Assembly (NCBI GenBank): GCA_910580225.1
Contig: CAJTXE010000039.1
Location: 1-38,640, forward strand
Reading direction: 5' to 3'
From: an uncultured Acetatifactor sp.
GTDB taxonomy: Bacteria; Bacillota; Clostridia; Lachnospirales; Lachnospiraceae
DNA length: 38,640 nucleotides
The stretch's first letter is position 1. Each line of letters opens with the position of its first letter. Of this stretch, positions 22,131 through 31,657 are shown one piece after another. Under the pieces are notes generated by a model. The model saw only the letters and a program-made list of their open reading frames with translations, did not search any database and was not told where the DNA came from. The position numbers were made by a program, and so were the translations under genes.

Positions 22131-25100
22131 ATGATATCAAGATTCAGTGTGAAAAAACCTTACACAGTGCTGGTTGGTGTGGTTCTGGCGATTATTCTGG
22201 GGGTGGTATCCTTTACCAGAATGACTGCTGATCTGCTGCCTAATATCAGCCTTCCTTATGTGATTGTCATGACCACTTATCCCGGAGCGAGCCCGGAGAC
22301 CGTGGAAGCGGCAGTGACACAGCCGGTGGAGGCGTCCATGGCCACGGTAAGTAATATCGAAAGCATCAGTTCGGTGTCGAATGAGAGTTATTCCATGGTG
22401 GTTCTGGAATTTGCACAGACCGCGGATATGAATGCCGTATCGCTGGAAATCAGAGAGAGCCTTGACCAGATTCGGAGCTACTGGGATGATGCCATCGGGA
22501 ATCCCATCATTATGAAACTGAACCCGGATATGTTACCCATTATGATTGCGGCGGTGGGTGTGGATGGCATGGATAATGCACAGATCAGTACATATGTTCA
22601 GGAATCCGTCATGCCTGAGCTGGAGAGCCTTGAAGGTGTGGCAAGCGTCAGCGCTACAGGGCTGCTGGAAGAGAGTGTAAATGTCATCATTCGTCAGGAC
22701 AAGGTGGATACCGTCAACGAGAAGGTATTTGCCGCCATTGATGAGAAGATGCGGGATGCCGAGGAAGAGCTGGAGGATGGGCGTAAGGCGCTGGAAGATG
22801 GCAGAACGGAACTGGAGGATGGAAAAAATGAAATCCTGAAGGGGCGAAAGGAGCTCACAGACGGCAGGACAGAGCTTGAAAACGGAAAGAAAGAGCTGGA
22901 TCAGAAGAAATCGGAGACGGCCCAGGCGTTGGCAGATACCAAAAAGGATCTGCTGACAGCCAAGACGGATCTGGAAGCTGCCAAGATGAATCTGACTACC
23001 AATTTAGCCACGGCAAGACAGCTGAATGAAGGAATTGTTCAGATCAATGCCCTGACGGATATTCTGATCAATGCTCCGGAGCGGTATCTACGGGCTTATC
23101 AGGCACTGTATGAGAGTATCTATGGTGAGAATCCCAACCCGGAAGAAGAAGCTCGGATTCGACAGGAGATTGGGGAATTAAAGGCAGCTTATCTGGGCAG
23201 CGAGATCATCGCTCAGATGAAAGGTGCAGATGCACAGCTGGATGAGCTGATTGCCCAGTTGGAAGCGGCGGATTGGGCGGATTGTGATAACTTTGTATCA
23301 GTGGCGGCGGTATTGACATTGGTGTCACAGGGAGGTTCCAACGAGATCGTGGCCCAGAGAGAGAATCTGGAGAATGCCCTGAATTCCCTTACCAGCGGTA
23401 TGGGGCTGGAAGCTTATGAGACCATGGCCAATCAGACACTGGCCGCTTTGGAAGAGCAGCTTTCCATGGTGAATGCAGGTCTGGTGGAGGTGGAGAAGGG
23501 GCAGCTGGAGGCAGCGCTTGGTTTTGCGGAGGCAAGTTCTCAGATCGCCATGGGGGACTATCAGATGAAAATGGTGGAGAGCCAGCTGGATTCCGCCATG
23601 GAACAGATAAAAAGCGGTGAGGAGCAGCTGAAAGAGGCTCAGGAACAGCTGGAGGAGGGCGAGAAACAGCTTGCCGAGGCGAAAGAATCTGCCTATGAAC
23701 AGGCAGATATGACCAAGGTACTTACGGTGGACACAATCAAGAGTCTGCTGACTGCTCAAAATTTTTCCATGCCTGCAGGGTATGTAACGGAAGAGGGCAT
23801 CAGCTACATGGTGCGTGTGGGCGACAAGCCCTCCACGGTGGAGGAACTAAAAGAGATCCCGTTGATGGATCTGCATATGGAAGGTGTTCCTGTAGTTACG
23901 CTGGCGGATGTGGCGGATGTTTTTTATACTGACAATTCCGATGAGATCTATGCCAATGTCGACGGCAGCGCCGGTATTATGCTTACCATTCAGAAGCAGA
24001 CAGGGTATTCCACAGGCGAAGTGTCTGATCGACTGGCGGAGCGTTTCGGAGAGATGATGACGGAAAATGCAGACCTGTCGCTGATCACATTGATGGATCA
24101 GGGAATCTATATCGATCTGGTTATGGATTCGATTCTCGACAATATCCTGTTCGGTGCGGTTCTTGCCATTATTATCCTGCTGGTTTTCCTGAAGGATCTT
24201 AGGCCCACTCTGGTGGTGGCATTTTCCATACCCGTCAGTCTTGTGACCGCGATTGTGTGTATGTATTTCAGCGGTGTGACGTTGAATATCATTTCCCTGT
24301 CCGGTCTGGCCCTGGGAATCGGCATGCTGGTGGACAATTCCATTGTGGTCATTGAGAATATCTATCGACTGCGGGGAGAAGGCTGGCCTGTGAAAGAAGC
24401 TGCCATGAAGGGAGCCGGTGAGGTGGCCGGAGCCATACTGGCATCCACGCTGACAACAGTATGCGTGTTTCTGCCTATTGTATTTACGGAAGGGATCACC
24501 AGACAGCTCTTTGTGGATATGGGGCTGACCATTGCATATTCTCTGCTGGCCAGTCTGATCATTGCTCTGACTGTGGTTCCGGCCATGTCATCCAAAATGC
24601 TGGTGAAGACAAAGGCGCAGAAGGAGAGCAGGGTCTTTGAAGGGATGGCTGCAGGGTATGAAAGGCTGCTGAGCCTTTCTCTGCGGGCAAAGCCTTTGGT
24701 GATCCTGTTGGTATTGGTATTGCTGGTGGGCAGTATCGCTCTGGCTTTTACCAACGGTACGGCATTTATGGCGGATATGGATTCCACTCAGCTGACCGTG
24801 AATGTGGAACTGGCGGAGGATGCCACGCTTCAGGACACAGGTGAATTGACGAATCAAATCGTCGAAACCATTCTGGCCATAGAGGATGTACAGAATGTAG
24901 GCGCCATGTCCAGCAGTTCCAATATGTCTCTTCTGGGCGGGGGAGGAACCAGTACCAATCAGGCGACGATCTATGTGGTCACCAAAGAAGACAAGAGCAT
25001 GAGCAATGAAGAGATTGCCAGGACCATTCAGGAGCTGACGAAAGGACTGGAGGCGGAGATTACCATAGATACCTCCAGCATGGATATGAGCGCTATGGGG

Positions 25101-26537
25101 GGAAGCGGAATCTCCATTCAGGTGCGGGGACGGGAATTGGATATGCTGCGTCGCATTGCAGAGGAAGTGGCGGCAATTGTGGAGAGTGTTGAGGGAACTA
25201 CAGAAGTCAGCGACGGCCTGGAAGACGCGGATGAGGAATTGCGTATTCTGATCAACAGAGAGGAAGCAGTGCATTACGGTCTCACCGTGGCACAGGTGTA
25301 TGCTCAGCTTTATACCAGGCTGGCAGAAGCCGGCAGCGCTACCACATTGGTATCTGCAGATAAGGACTACAATGTATACGTCATGAATGGAAATGATATG
25401 GAGCTGACCAGACAGATGGTCAGGGAACTGGAGCTGGACGGAACAGGGGAAGACGGAGAAAAGGTTAGTATTCCCCTGGCAGATATTGCGGATTTTGAGA
25501 TTACAGAGGCACTCAGATCTATCAGCAGGACGGATCAGACCAGATATGTATCCGTCTCGGCAGTCATTGCTGATGGATATAATGTGGGGCTGGTTTCCAC
25601 TGCCGTGTCCGAGAAATTGGCGGGATACGAGCTGCCCGCCGGATATCGCCTGGTGTTTTCCGGAGAAAATGAGATGATTGTGGATGCCATGGAACAGATC
25701 ATGCTGATGCTGGTGCTGGCGGTACTGTTTATGTATCTGATCATGGTGGCCCAGTTTCAGTCGCTTTTGTCGCCTTTTATTATTATGTTTACCATTCCCC
25801 TTGCATTTACGGGGGGATTTATGGGACTCTATTTCAGCGGCAGTGAGGTCAGCGTCATTGCCATGATTGGATTTGTCATGCTGGCTGGTATCATTGTGAA
25901 TAATGGTATTGTGATTATAGATTATATGAATCAGCTGCGGGAGGGCGGTATGGCGAAACATGAGGCGATCCTTACTGCAGGACGGACCAGGCTGCGGCCT
26001 GTGCTGATGACAGCCCTGACCACGATCCTGGCATTGTCCACCATGGTTTTCAGCGACGATATGGGAGCAGAGATGGCGAAGCCCATGGCATTGGTGACCA
26101 TCGGCGGATTGACCTATGGTACCCTGCTGACACTGATTGTTATTCCGTGCATTTATGATCTGTTTATTCGAGAGAAAAAAAGGAAGCGGGAAGAGTTGCC
26201 AGGGCAGAGGACAGAAATACTTCTGGAGACAATGCAGGAGAGAGAACTGAATGGGAGAGAACTGCATCCGATAAAAAGCTTACAGAGGATTGCGTCCGAT
26301 AGGAAAGCAGGGATCGAAAAGGAGCAGGATAGAACAGAAGCACGTGAGGCGGAGCCGGCTTGGCGGACTGAAGAGGAACAGAATCGGACCGGAGCCATAG
26401 AGCCGGTTTTGAAGTCCGAAGAGGAACAGGATCGAACCGGAGCCATAGAGCCGGTTTCGGACTCCGAAGTGCAGCGGGATAAATTGACAAAGGAGGGGGC
26501 AGGGGCCCGAAATCACAGGCGCAGGAGGAGAAAGTGA
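22131..26537 (+). CDS. RND-family (HAE1/SwrC-like) exporter with large coiled-coil insert
   Basis: A 1468-residue inner-membrane pump. First span at residues 11-29, then the first porter domain (PGASPETVEAAVTQPVE). Residues about 205-535 are an insert with two heptad coiled coils: about 211-259 (repeating LEDGRxE) and 481-527, separated by a helical stretch. The first membrane bundle follows (GIGMLVDNSIVVIENIYRL, carrying the relay Asp but Asn where AcrB has the second Asp), a second porter half, and a second bundle (LAGIIVNNGIVIIDYMNQLR). The last 120 residues are hydrophilic, contain two 16-residue repeats and end in RRRRRK. AGGAGG precedes the ATG. Substrates could be drugs, lipids or lipopeptides. 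No adaptor or outer-membrane gene is nearby, as expected for a one-membrane organism. Confidence 0.93.
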   Translation: MISRFSVKKPYTVLVGVVLAIILGVVSFTRMTADLLPNISLPYVIVMTTYPGASPETVEAAVTQPVEASMATVSNIESISSVSNESYSMVVLEFAQTADMNAVSLEIRESLDQIRSYWDDAIGNPIIMKLNPDMLPIMIAAVGVDGMDNAQISTYVQESVMPELESLEGVASVSATGLLEESVNVIIRQDKVDTVNEKVFAAIDEKMRDAEEELEDGRKALEDGRTELEDGKNEILKGRKELTDGRTELENGKKELDQKKSETAQALADTKKDLLTAKTDLEAAKMNLTTNLATARQLNEGIVQINALTDILINAPERYLRAYQALYESIYGENPNPEEEARIRQEIGELKAAYLGSEIIAQMKGADAQLDELIAQLEAADWADCDNFVSVAAVLTLVSQGGSNEIVAQRENLENALNSLTSGMGLEAYETMANQTLAALEEQLSMVNAGLVEVEKGQLEAALGFAEASSQIAMGDYQMKMVESQLDSAMEQIKSGEEQLKEAQEQLEEGEKQLAEAKESAYEQADMTKVLTVDTIKSLLTAQNFSMPAGYVTEEGISYMVRVGDKPSTVEELKEIPLMDLHMEGVPVVTLADVADVFYTDNSDEIYANVDGSAGIMLTIQKQTGYSTGEVSDRLAERFGEMMTENADLSLITLMDQGIYIDLVMDSILDNILFGAVLAIIILLVFLKDLRPTLVVAFSIPVSLVTAIVCMYFSGVTLNIISLSGLALGIGMLVDNSIVVIENIYRLRGEGWPVKEAAMKGAGEVAGAILASTLTTVCVFLPIVFTEGITRQLFVDMGLTIAYSLLASLIIALTVVPAMSSKMLVKTKAQKESRVFEGMAAGYERLLSLSLRAKPLVILLVLVLLVGSIALAFTNGTAFMADMDSTQLTVNVELAEDATLQDTGELTNQIVETILAIEDVQNVGAMSSSSNMSLLGGGGTSTNQATIYVVTKEDKSMSNEEIARTIQELTKGLEAEITIDTSSMDMSAMGGSGISIQVRGRELDMLRRIAEEVAAIVESVEGTTEVSDGLEDADEELRILINREEAVHYGLTVAQVYAQLYTRLAEAGSATTLVSADKDYNVYVMNGNDMELTRQMVRELELDGTGEDGEKVSIPLADIADFEITEALRSISRTDQTRYVSVSAVIADGYNVGLVSTAVSEKLAGYELPAGYRLVFSGENEMIVDAMEQIMLMLVLAVLFMYLIMVAQFQSLLSPFIIMFTIPLAFTGGFMGLYFSGSEVSVIAMIGFVMLAGIIVNNGIVIIDYMNQLREGGMAKHEAILTAGRTRLRPVLMTALTTILALSTMVFSDDMGAEMAKPMALVTIGGLTYGTLLTLIVIPCIYDLFIREKKRKREELPGQRTEILLETMQERELNGRELHPIKSLQRIASDRKAGIEKEQDRTEAREAEPAWRTEEEQNRTGAIEPVLKSEEEQDRTGAIEPVSDSEVQRDKLTKEGAGARNHRRRRRK
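26373..26468 (+). repeat. 48-bp direct repeat in the RND C-terminal tail
   Basis: Two adjacent 48-bp units (26373-26420 and 26421-26468) encode EEQNRTGAIEPVLKSE and EEQDRTGAIEPVSDSE. A diverged third unit precedes them. The array is in frame and lies in the cytoplasmic tail. Confidence 0.9.
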
Positions 26538-27193
26538 TGGGAAAGATCAACGGACTGGAAGATATCCATCAGGTTCCGCCCAAGGTGTGCCGGATGTATC
26601 AGGCAGTCATCGAAATGTTGGAAGAGGGAATGGAGGCCGGAGATATTCGTGTTTCCACCATAACTGAGCGCGCGGGAATCGGAAAGGGAACGGCATATGA
26701 ATATTTTGATTCTAAGGAAGAGATTGTAGCCTGCGCGATTCTGTATCAGATGAGAGGGGTATTCGGATGGCTTGAAGCTTTGCTGGAAGAAAAAGATTCC
26801 TTCAGACAACAGCTGTTTTTTCTACTGACAGAGATCGAGAAGAAGGAGAAGTACAAGAACTGTTTTCTGCGGTTTCTGCATACGATGACAGATTCCTCTG
26901 ATTTTAATCGAATGCTTCAGAAAAAGATGATGGCGGAGTCCTTTGCTCCCTATCTGCCAAGAAATGTATTTGGCCGTCTGCTGCGCCGGGGGGTAGAGAG
27001 AGGAGAGCTGCGGGGAGACCTGCCGCCGGACTATTTGCTGCATTGCCTGTATGCACATTTGATGATCTACATGATGGCAGTGACGGAGATGGGATGCTAT
27101 CCTGCGGATACCGATAGGAAAGTGATGCGTGATTTGGTGTATCAGGGAGTTATGAATGAGCTGGGCACAGGTTCCGGTCCTAATGGTTTTTAG
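26537..27193 (+). CDS. TetR/AcrR-family transcriptional regulator of the pump
   Basis: A 218-residue protein. The N-terminal helix-turn-helix reads IRVSTITERAGIGKGTAYEYFDSKEEIVA (about residues 37-65), the TetR signature; residues 80-218 form the all-helical ligand-binding domain. Its ATG shares its A with the pump stop codon (TGATG) and has an AGGAGG site six bases upstream inside the pump gene; a GTG three bases earlier is too close to that site. Coupled translation with the pump and the palindrome before it point to a self-limiting regulator of efflux, relieved by a pump substrate. Confidence 0.94.
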   Translation: MGKINGLEDIHQVPPKVCRMYQAVIEMLEEGMEAGDIRVSTITERAGIGKGTAYEYFDSKEEIVACAILYQMRGVFGWLEALLEEKDSFRQQLFFLLTEIEKKEKYKNCFLRFLHTMTDSSDFNRMLQKKMMAESFAPYLPRNVFGRLLRRGVERGELRGDLPPDYLLHCLYAHLMIYMMAVTEMGCYPADTDRKVMRDLVYQGVMNELGTGSGPNGF

Positions 27194-27289
27194 ATATAAA
27201 TAAGAAATTGGACATAGTTTGGACACATTTTCATTGTATGATGAAAACGATAGTTGATGAACTCACTATCTCCCCCCTCATAAGAAATA

Positions 27290-27325
27290 GTAAAAAGGTT
27301 CCGGTGCAGACCGGGGCCTTTTTAC
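27290..27325 (+). terminator. Terminator after the TetR gene
   Basis: A 16-bp stem (27290-27305 with 27310-27325, two G-T pairs) with a GCAG loop and a TTTTT run inside the 3' arm. The 96 bases between the TetR stop and this element hold two short inverted repeats (TTTTCAT/ATGAAAA and GATAGT/ACTATC) of unknown use. Confidence 0.8.
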
Positions 27326-27335
27326 ATGATATTTG

Positions 27336-27364
27336 TTGCGTATCTGATGGGAAGGATATATAAT
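27336..27364 (+). promoter_or_regulatory. Promoter of the SNF2 helicase gene
   Basis: TTGCGT (27336-27341) and perfect TATAAT (27359-27364) are 17 bases apart, 45 bases before the start codon. Confidence 0.78.
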
Positions 27365-27408
27365 GATAAAGAATGCAGATGACAGAATATAAAAGGAAAG
27401 TATGAAGA

Positions 27409-30400
27409 ATGGGGAGCAGAAGAGAACAAAACGATAAAATACAATTACCGGAAATACCTGAAAAGGAGCTGCATCAGGGGCAGACAGAGGAACAGACTCA
27501 GGAGTACATTATTTTAAACCGTCAGGAAGAAGACGGGTCCGGTGAGCCGGTGCGGAGGCTGGCAGATTACAATGCTCTAGCACAATATCAGTATTTTGAT
27601 GCCCGCATATTACAGAAGGATATGCGACTGACACAGGCGATTCGCCAAAAAGGGAAGAAACTGTATGAGGACAAAAAGGTACGTCTGCAGTCTCTGGAGA
27701 GCGGTTATGTGGAAGGTCGGAATGAGGTAATCGGAGATGCGGTGGGAGATGGAATGGAAGGACGTATTTCTTTTCCGCTGCATATCGTTTTTAATCGAGA
27801 AGAGGTTCTCTTCACGGAATGTCAGTGTGAGGAGTGCCGGAGACATTATTACACCAGATACTACAGAAAAGAATATTGTGCCTATCTGGCGGCATTTTTG
27901 ATACTGGTTGGGGAGAGGCTGCAGCAGGAGAATCTGGGGGATGCCACAGATAAAAGGGCTATGATGATGTTTCACGCATTTTCTGAACAACGGGCCAACA
28001 GTGTGATATCAGATACCATAGGCAGGGCGGAAAGCCTTATGCTGATTCCCCGGGTGACACAAAAGGCAGGGGAGCTGTTCGTTTCCTTCAAGGTGGGCGA
28101 GAAGAAGATGTTCGTGGTGAAGGATCTGTTTGAATTCTACCAGAATGTACAGGAATCCCGGATAGGTGCTTATGGTACCAATACCAATTTCAATCATAAT
28201 ATCGGTAACTTTACAGCGCAATGCAGAAAATGGATTGATTATATCGGCCGGATTGTGAAGGAGGAGCAGGCTTTTGAGAGGAGAATGATAGAAGCCCGCA
28301 ATTATACAAAAAAGGCGGCTGCCAAGAATGCAGAGTTTGCGCTTTTTGGCTGGAGGCTGGACGAGCTATATGACCTGGTTGGTGGGGACAGCTTCGAATT
28401 CGAGAACAAAGACAGCGACGGAAAAGGAAAAACCGTCCTTCATGCCGCGGAACGGAATCCTAAGATAGTCATGATGATACGAAAAAATGATCTGGGAGAG
28501 AGACGGGGGTTCCATGGGGTGACAGTGGACTGCAGAATGCCGCATTTTTACTATGGAGTGGGGACTGCATATTATGTGGATGAGGATGCTTTCTGCAGGC
28601 TGGAGGATGAATTTCAGAAGAAGATCAGGACGATTGCACGATTTTGCCCCAATGGCGAGCTGAAGTTCCAGGTAGGGAGGAATAATCTGGCGCAGTTTTA
28701 TTATTCCGTACTGCCACAGTTGGAGGGGGCTGTTGACATCATGGAGGAAAATGCGGAGGAGATAGCGTTGTACCTGCCTCCGCAGGCGAGATTTGTCTTC
28801 TATCTGGACGCGGAAGAACACAATATGAGCTGCCGTGTGGCGGCCAGGTATGGTGAGAGGGAGTTTCCGGTTTGGGAAATTTCGGAGGATGATAATGAAA
28901 TGCCGGCTGGACCGGAACGGATCCGGGAAGTTTCCCGGGAGGTTGAGACCATGTATCTGGTACGGCAGTGGTTTCCTTACTGGGATGCGGAGAAAAAGGA
29001 GTGCCATTGCGGGCAGGATGAGGAACGGATGTACAGGGTGCTGGACAAAGGGGTGGATGTACTGCTGACTCTGGGAGAAGTGCAGTGTACCAGACGCTTC
29101 AGCAATCTCAACATCGGACGCAGGGTGCGGATGTCAGTGGGGATATCTGTCTCCAGAAATCTGCTGAATCTGAATATTTCCACTCAGGATGTTCCGCCTG
29201 AGGAACTGCTGGATATTTTGAAGAGCTATCGGCAGAAGAAAAAGTATTATCGTCTGCGGAACGGCGATTTCCTGAATCTGGAGGAAGATGCGCTGCAGAC
29301 ACTGGCGGAAATGATGGAGACACTGCGGATGTCCCCTAAAGAGCTGGCGAAAGGGGCCGTCAAAGTGCCGCTGTACCGTGCTCTCTATCTGGACAAACTG
29401 CTGGAGAAAAATGAGGAGATCTACAGCAGCAGGGACAGCTATTTCCGGGAGATGGTGAAGGACTTTAAGACGGTGAATGATGCGGATTTCGAGGAACCGT
29501 CTTCCCTGTCGGGTATTATGAGAGGATACCAGAGGAACGGATATCGTTGGCTGCGTACGCTGGAGGCGTACCGCCTGGGCGGAATCCTGGCAGATGACAT
29601 GGGGTTGGGAAAGACACTTCAGATACTGGCTGTACTGCTGGCATCGAAGCAGGAGGGGAATTCCGGTACTTCCCTGGTGGTGGCCCCGGCTTCACTGGTG
29701 TACAATTGGGGGGAGGAGATTCGGAATTATACGCCGGATCTTTCCTGCGGATTTATCACAGGCAGTCAGGATGAGAGGCGGCAGAGGCTGGAGCAATATC
29801 AGGATTATGATGTGATTGTGACTTCTTATGATCTGCTGAAGCGTGATATCGAATTTTATGAAGAGAAGGAATTTTATTACCAGATCATTGACGAGGCCCA
29901 GTATATCAAAAATCATACCACTGCTGCTGCCAAAGCGGTAAAGGCAGTGAAGAGCCGTACCCGCTATGCCCTGACAGGAACGCCCATTGAGAATCGGCTC
30001 AGCGAGCTGTGGAGTATTTTTGATTTTCTGATTCCCGGGTATCTGTACGGGTATGATGTGTTCCGGAATGACTTTGAGGCTCCAATTATCCGAAATGAGG
30101 ATAAAGGAGCACTGGAACGTCTGCAGAGGATGACATCCCCCTTTATCCTGCGGAGAATGAAGGAAAATGTGTTGAAGGATCTGCCGGAAAAGCTGGAAGA
30201 GAATCGATATGTGAAATTTGATGCGCAGCAGCAGCAGCTCTATGATGCTCAGGTGCTGCACATGAAACAGCGGATCGGCATGCAGGATGCACAGGAATTC
30301 CAGAGAAATAAGATACAGATCCTGGCTGAATTGATGAAACTTCGGCAGATTTGCTGTGACCCGGAGCTGTGTTTTGAGAATTATAAAGGAGAGTCCGCCA

Positions 30401-30903
30401 AGCTGGATGCCTGTGTAGAGCTGGTGAAAAGCGCAGTGGAAGGGGGGCATAAGCTTCTGCTGTTTTCCCAGTTTACTTCCATGCTGGATCTGATTGCAAA
30501 GCGGATGGAGAAGGAGCAGATCAGCTTCTATACCATTACCGGTGCCACGCCGAAAGAAAGGCGTCTGCAGCTGGTAAAGGCCTTTAATGGAGATGACACA
30601 AAAGTTTTTCTCATTTCTCTGAAAGCAGGGGGTGTGGGACTGAATCTGACTGGCGCGGATGTGGTGATTCATTATGATCCATGGTGGAACCAGGCAGTGC
30701 AGAACCAGGCTACCGACCGTACCCATCGTATCGGCCAGACAAAGGTGGTGGTGGTGTACAGGCTGATTGCCAAAGGCACTATTGAGGAAAAAATACAGGA
30801 ACTGCAGGAGAGCAAGCGGGCCCTTTCGGATCAGATCATCCAGGGGGATACAGGACAGCTGGGCGGTATGAGCAGGGAGGATTTTATGTCGCTGCTCTCG
30901 TAA
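27409..30903 (+). CDS. SNF2-family helicase with degenerate SWIM-type zinc motif
   Basis: A 1164-residue bacterial SNF2/Rad54-type DNA translocase. Residues 1-110 are hydrophilic. At about 137-157 sits CQCEEC followed by CAYLAAFLI, which resembles a SWIM zinc finger but has Tyr where the last ligand is normally His. Residues 200-690 correspond to the bacterial SNF2-associated region. The motor shows GILADDMGLGKTLQILA (from about 725), DEAQYIKNH (about 829), TGTPIENRLSELWSIFDF, LLFSQFTSMLDLI (about 1017), GGVGLNLTGADVVIHYDPWWNQA and ATDRTHRIGQ. Role in DNA repair or transcription recycling is inferred only. The ATG at 27409 is 12 bases from the AAAAGGA site, and a second ATG at 27402 opens a short out-of-frame reading frame. 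Confidence 0.92.
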   Translation: MGSRREQNDKIQLPEIPEKELHQGQTEEQTQEYIILNRQEEDGSGEPVRRLADYNALAQYQYFDARILQKDMRLTQAIRQKGKKLYEDKKVRLQSLESGYVEGRNEVIGDAVGDGMEGRISFPLHIVFNREEVLFTECQCEECRRHYYTRYYRKEYCAYLAAFLILVGERLQQENLGDATDKRAMMMFHAFSEQRANSVISDTIGRAESLMLIPRVTQKAGELFVSFKVGEKKMFVVKDLFEFYQNVQESRIGAYGTNTNFNHNIGNFTAQCRKWIDYIGRIVKEEQAFERRMIEARNYTKKAAAKNAEFALFGWRLDELYDLVGGDSFEFENKDSDGKGKTVLHAAERNPKIVMMIRKNDLGERRGFHGVTVDCRMPHFYYGVGTAYYVDEDAFCRLEDEFQKKIRTIARFCPNGELKFQVGRNNLAQFYYSVLPQLEGAVDIMEENAEEIALYLPPQARFVFYLDAEEHNMSCRVAARYGEREFPVWEISEDDNEMPAGPERIREVSREVETMYLVRQWFPYWDAEKKECHCGQDEERMYRVLDKGVDVLLTLGEVQCTRRFSNLNIGRRVRMSVGISVSRNLLNLNISTQDVPPEELLDILKSYRQKKKYYRLRNGDFLNLEEDALQTLAEMMETLRMSPKELAKGAVKVPLYRALYLDKLLEKNEEIYSSRDSYFREMVKDFKTVNDADFEEPSSLSGIMRGYQRNGYRWLRTLEAYRLGGILADDMGLGKTLQILAVLLASKQEGNSGTSLVVAPASLVYNWGEEIRNYTPDLSCGFITGSQDERRQRLEQYQDYDVIVTSYDLLKRDIEFYEEKEFYYQIIDEAQYIKNHTTAAAKAVKAVKSRTRYALTGTPIENRLSELWSIFDFLIPGYLYGYDVFRNDFEAPIIRNEDKGALERLQRMTSPFILRRMKENVLKDLPEKLEENRYVKFDAQQQQLYDAQVLHMKQRIGMQDAQEFQRNKIQILAELMKLRQICCDPELCFENYKGESAKLDACVELVKSAVEGGHKLLLFSQFTSMLDLIAKRMEKEQISFYTITGATPKERRLQLVKAFNGDDTKVFLISLKAGGVGLNLTGADVVIHYDPWWNQAVQNQATDRTHRIGQTKVVVVYRLIAKGTIEEKIQELQESKRALSDQIIQGDTGQLGGMSREDFMSLLS

Positions 30904-31047
30904 GCGGAGGATTTTTGCCAAAATCAGGTTTTTTATGCATACTTTTACAGTCTTGTCCATATACTTGTAGAAAAGTAACCGTTTCGGCGCCTGTCGGGAC
31001 TGTTATCTGAAAAAGGGATTGGGAACAATCCGCGAAAGGAGACATCT

Positions 31048-31287
31048 ATGGCAAGAGGACAGCGTAAGACCATTGAAGAAAAAATTACTGCGAAAGAGGA
31101 GCTGATAGAAGCGCTGATGACTCGGGTGGAATCGGAGAAGAAAGAACTGGAGGAGCTTTATCAGGAGAAACGGAAGAAAGAACTGGAAGCGGTCAATGAC
31201 CTCATCACGGAGTCCGGGCTGGAACCGGAGGAGGTTGTGGAAGTGCTGCAGCAGTATCTGGAGAACCGGGAAAATGCGGCATCCTGA
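31048..31287 (+). CDS. Small coiled-coil protein, DUF4315-like
   Basis: A 79-residue acidic/basic helical protein with a strong AAAGGAG site before the ATG. Residues 8-50 are a Lys/Glu-rich coiled coil, followed by ESGLEPEEVVEVLQQYL, a helix-turn-helix-like end seen in DUF4315 and other small helical proteins of Clostridia; the family assignment is weak. No signal peptide. It is 144 bases after the SNF2 gene with no clear terminator between, so it may share its transcript. Function unknown. Confidence 0.68.
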   Translation: MARGQRKTIEEKITAKEELIEALMTRVESEKKELEELYQEKRKKELEAVNDLITESGLEPEEVVEVLQQYLENRENAAS

Positions 31288-31381
31288 AGGTGCTGATGTG
31301 AATCCCAGTTTCGGAGAGGAGAGGCTCTGTAGAGAAGGAAATTCGGCGTACCGAGGAGGCAAAAAAGCGTTCAGAATAAAG

Positions 31382-31419
31382 AGGCGTAAAACCGTATTAA
31401 AATAAATGGTTTTACGCCT
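31382..31419 (+). terminator. Perfect inverted repeat, probable terminator
   Basis: AGGCGTAAAACC (31382-31393) and GGTTTTACGCCT (31408-31419) form a perfect 12-bp stem around 14 bases. The T-run after it is short (TTGT), so termination is likely but not certain. The gap 31288-31657 contains this element, the promoter at 31529-31557 and no gene. Confidence 0.65.
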
Positions 31420-31528
31420 TTGTGTCGGATTCAGAAGATATGGTCATTTCCGGTATTACAGTCTGTATGCCTATATCCGGGAGGGGCAAAATAATACAGG
31501 AAAAGAAATAATATGGCAAAAATGTACA

Positions 31529-31557
31529 TTGCACTTTTCCAGGATAAAGTCTATACT
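31529..31557 (+). promoter_or_regulatory. Promoter of the MATE exporter gene
   Basis: TTGCAC (31529-31534) and TATACT (31552-31557) separated by 17 bases, giving a leader of about 95 bases before the ATG at 31658. Confidence 0.75.
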
Positions 31558-31657
31558 TTTCCAGAATAAACGGAAGGGACAGCGAAGGACCATTTTTCTT
31601 CGGAACATGCTGTATAACCGGAAGGACTTTCGTTTGAAGGAAAAGAGGGTATATAAG

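Noticed and set aside
24588..26267. 559-codon minus-strand frame opposite the RND pump
   Set aside because: Antisense of conserved transmembrane coding sequence; no ribosome site, no family features.
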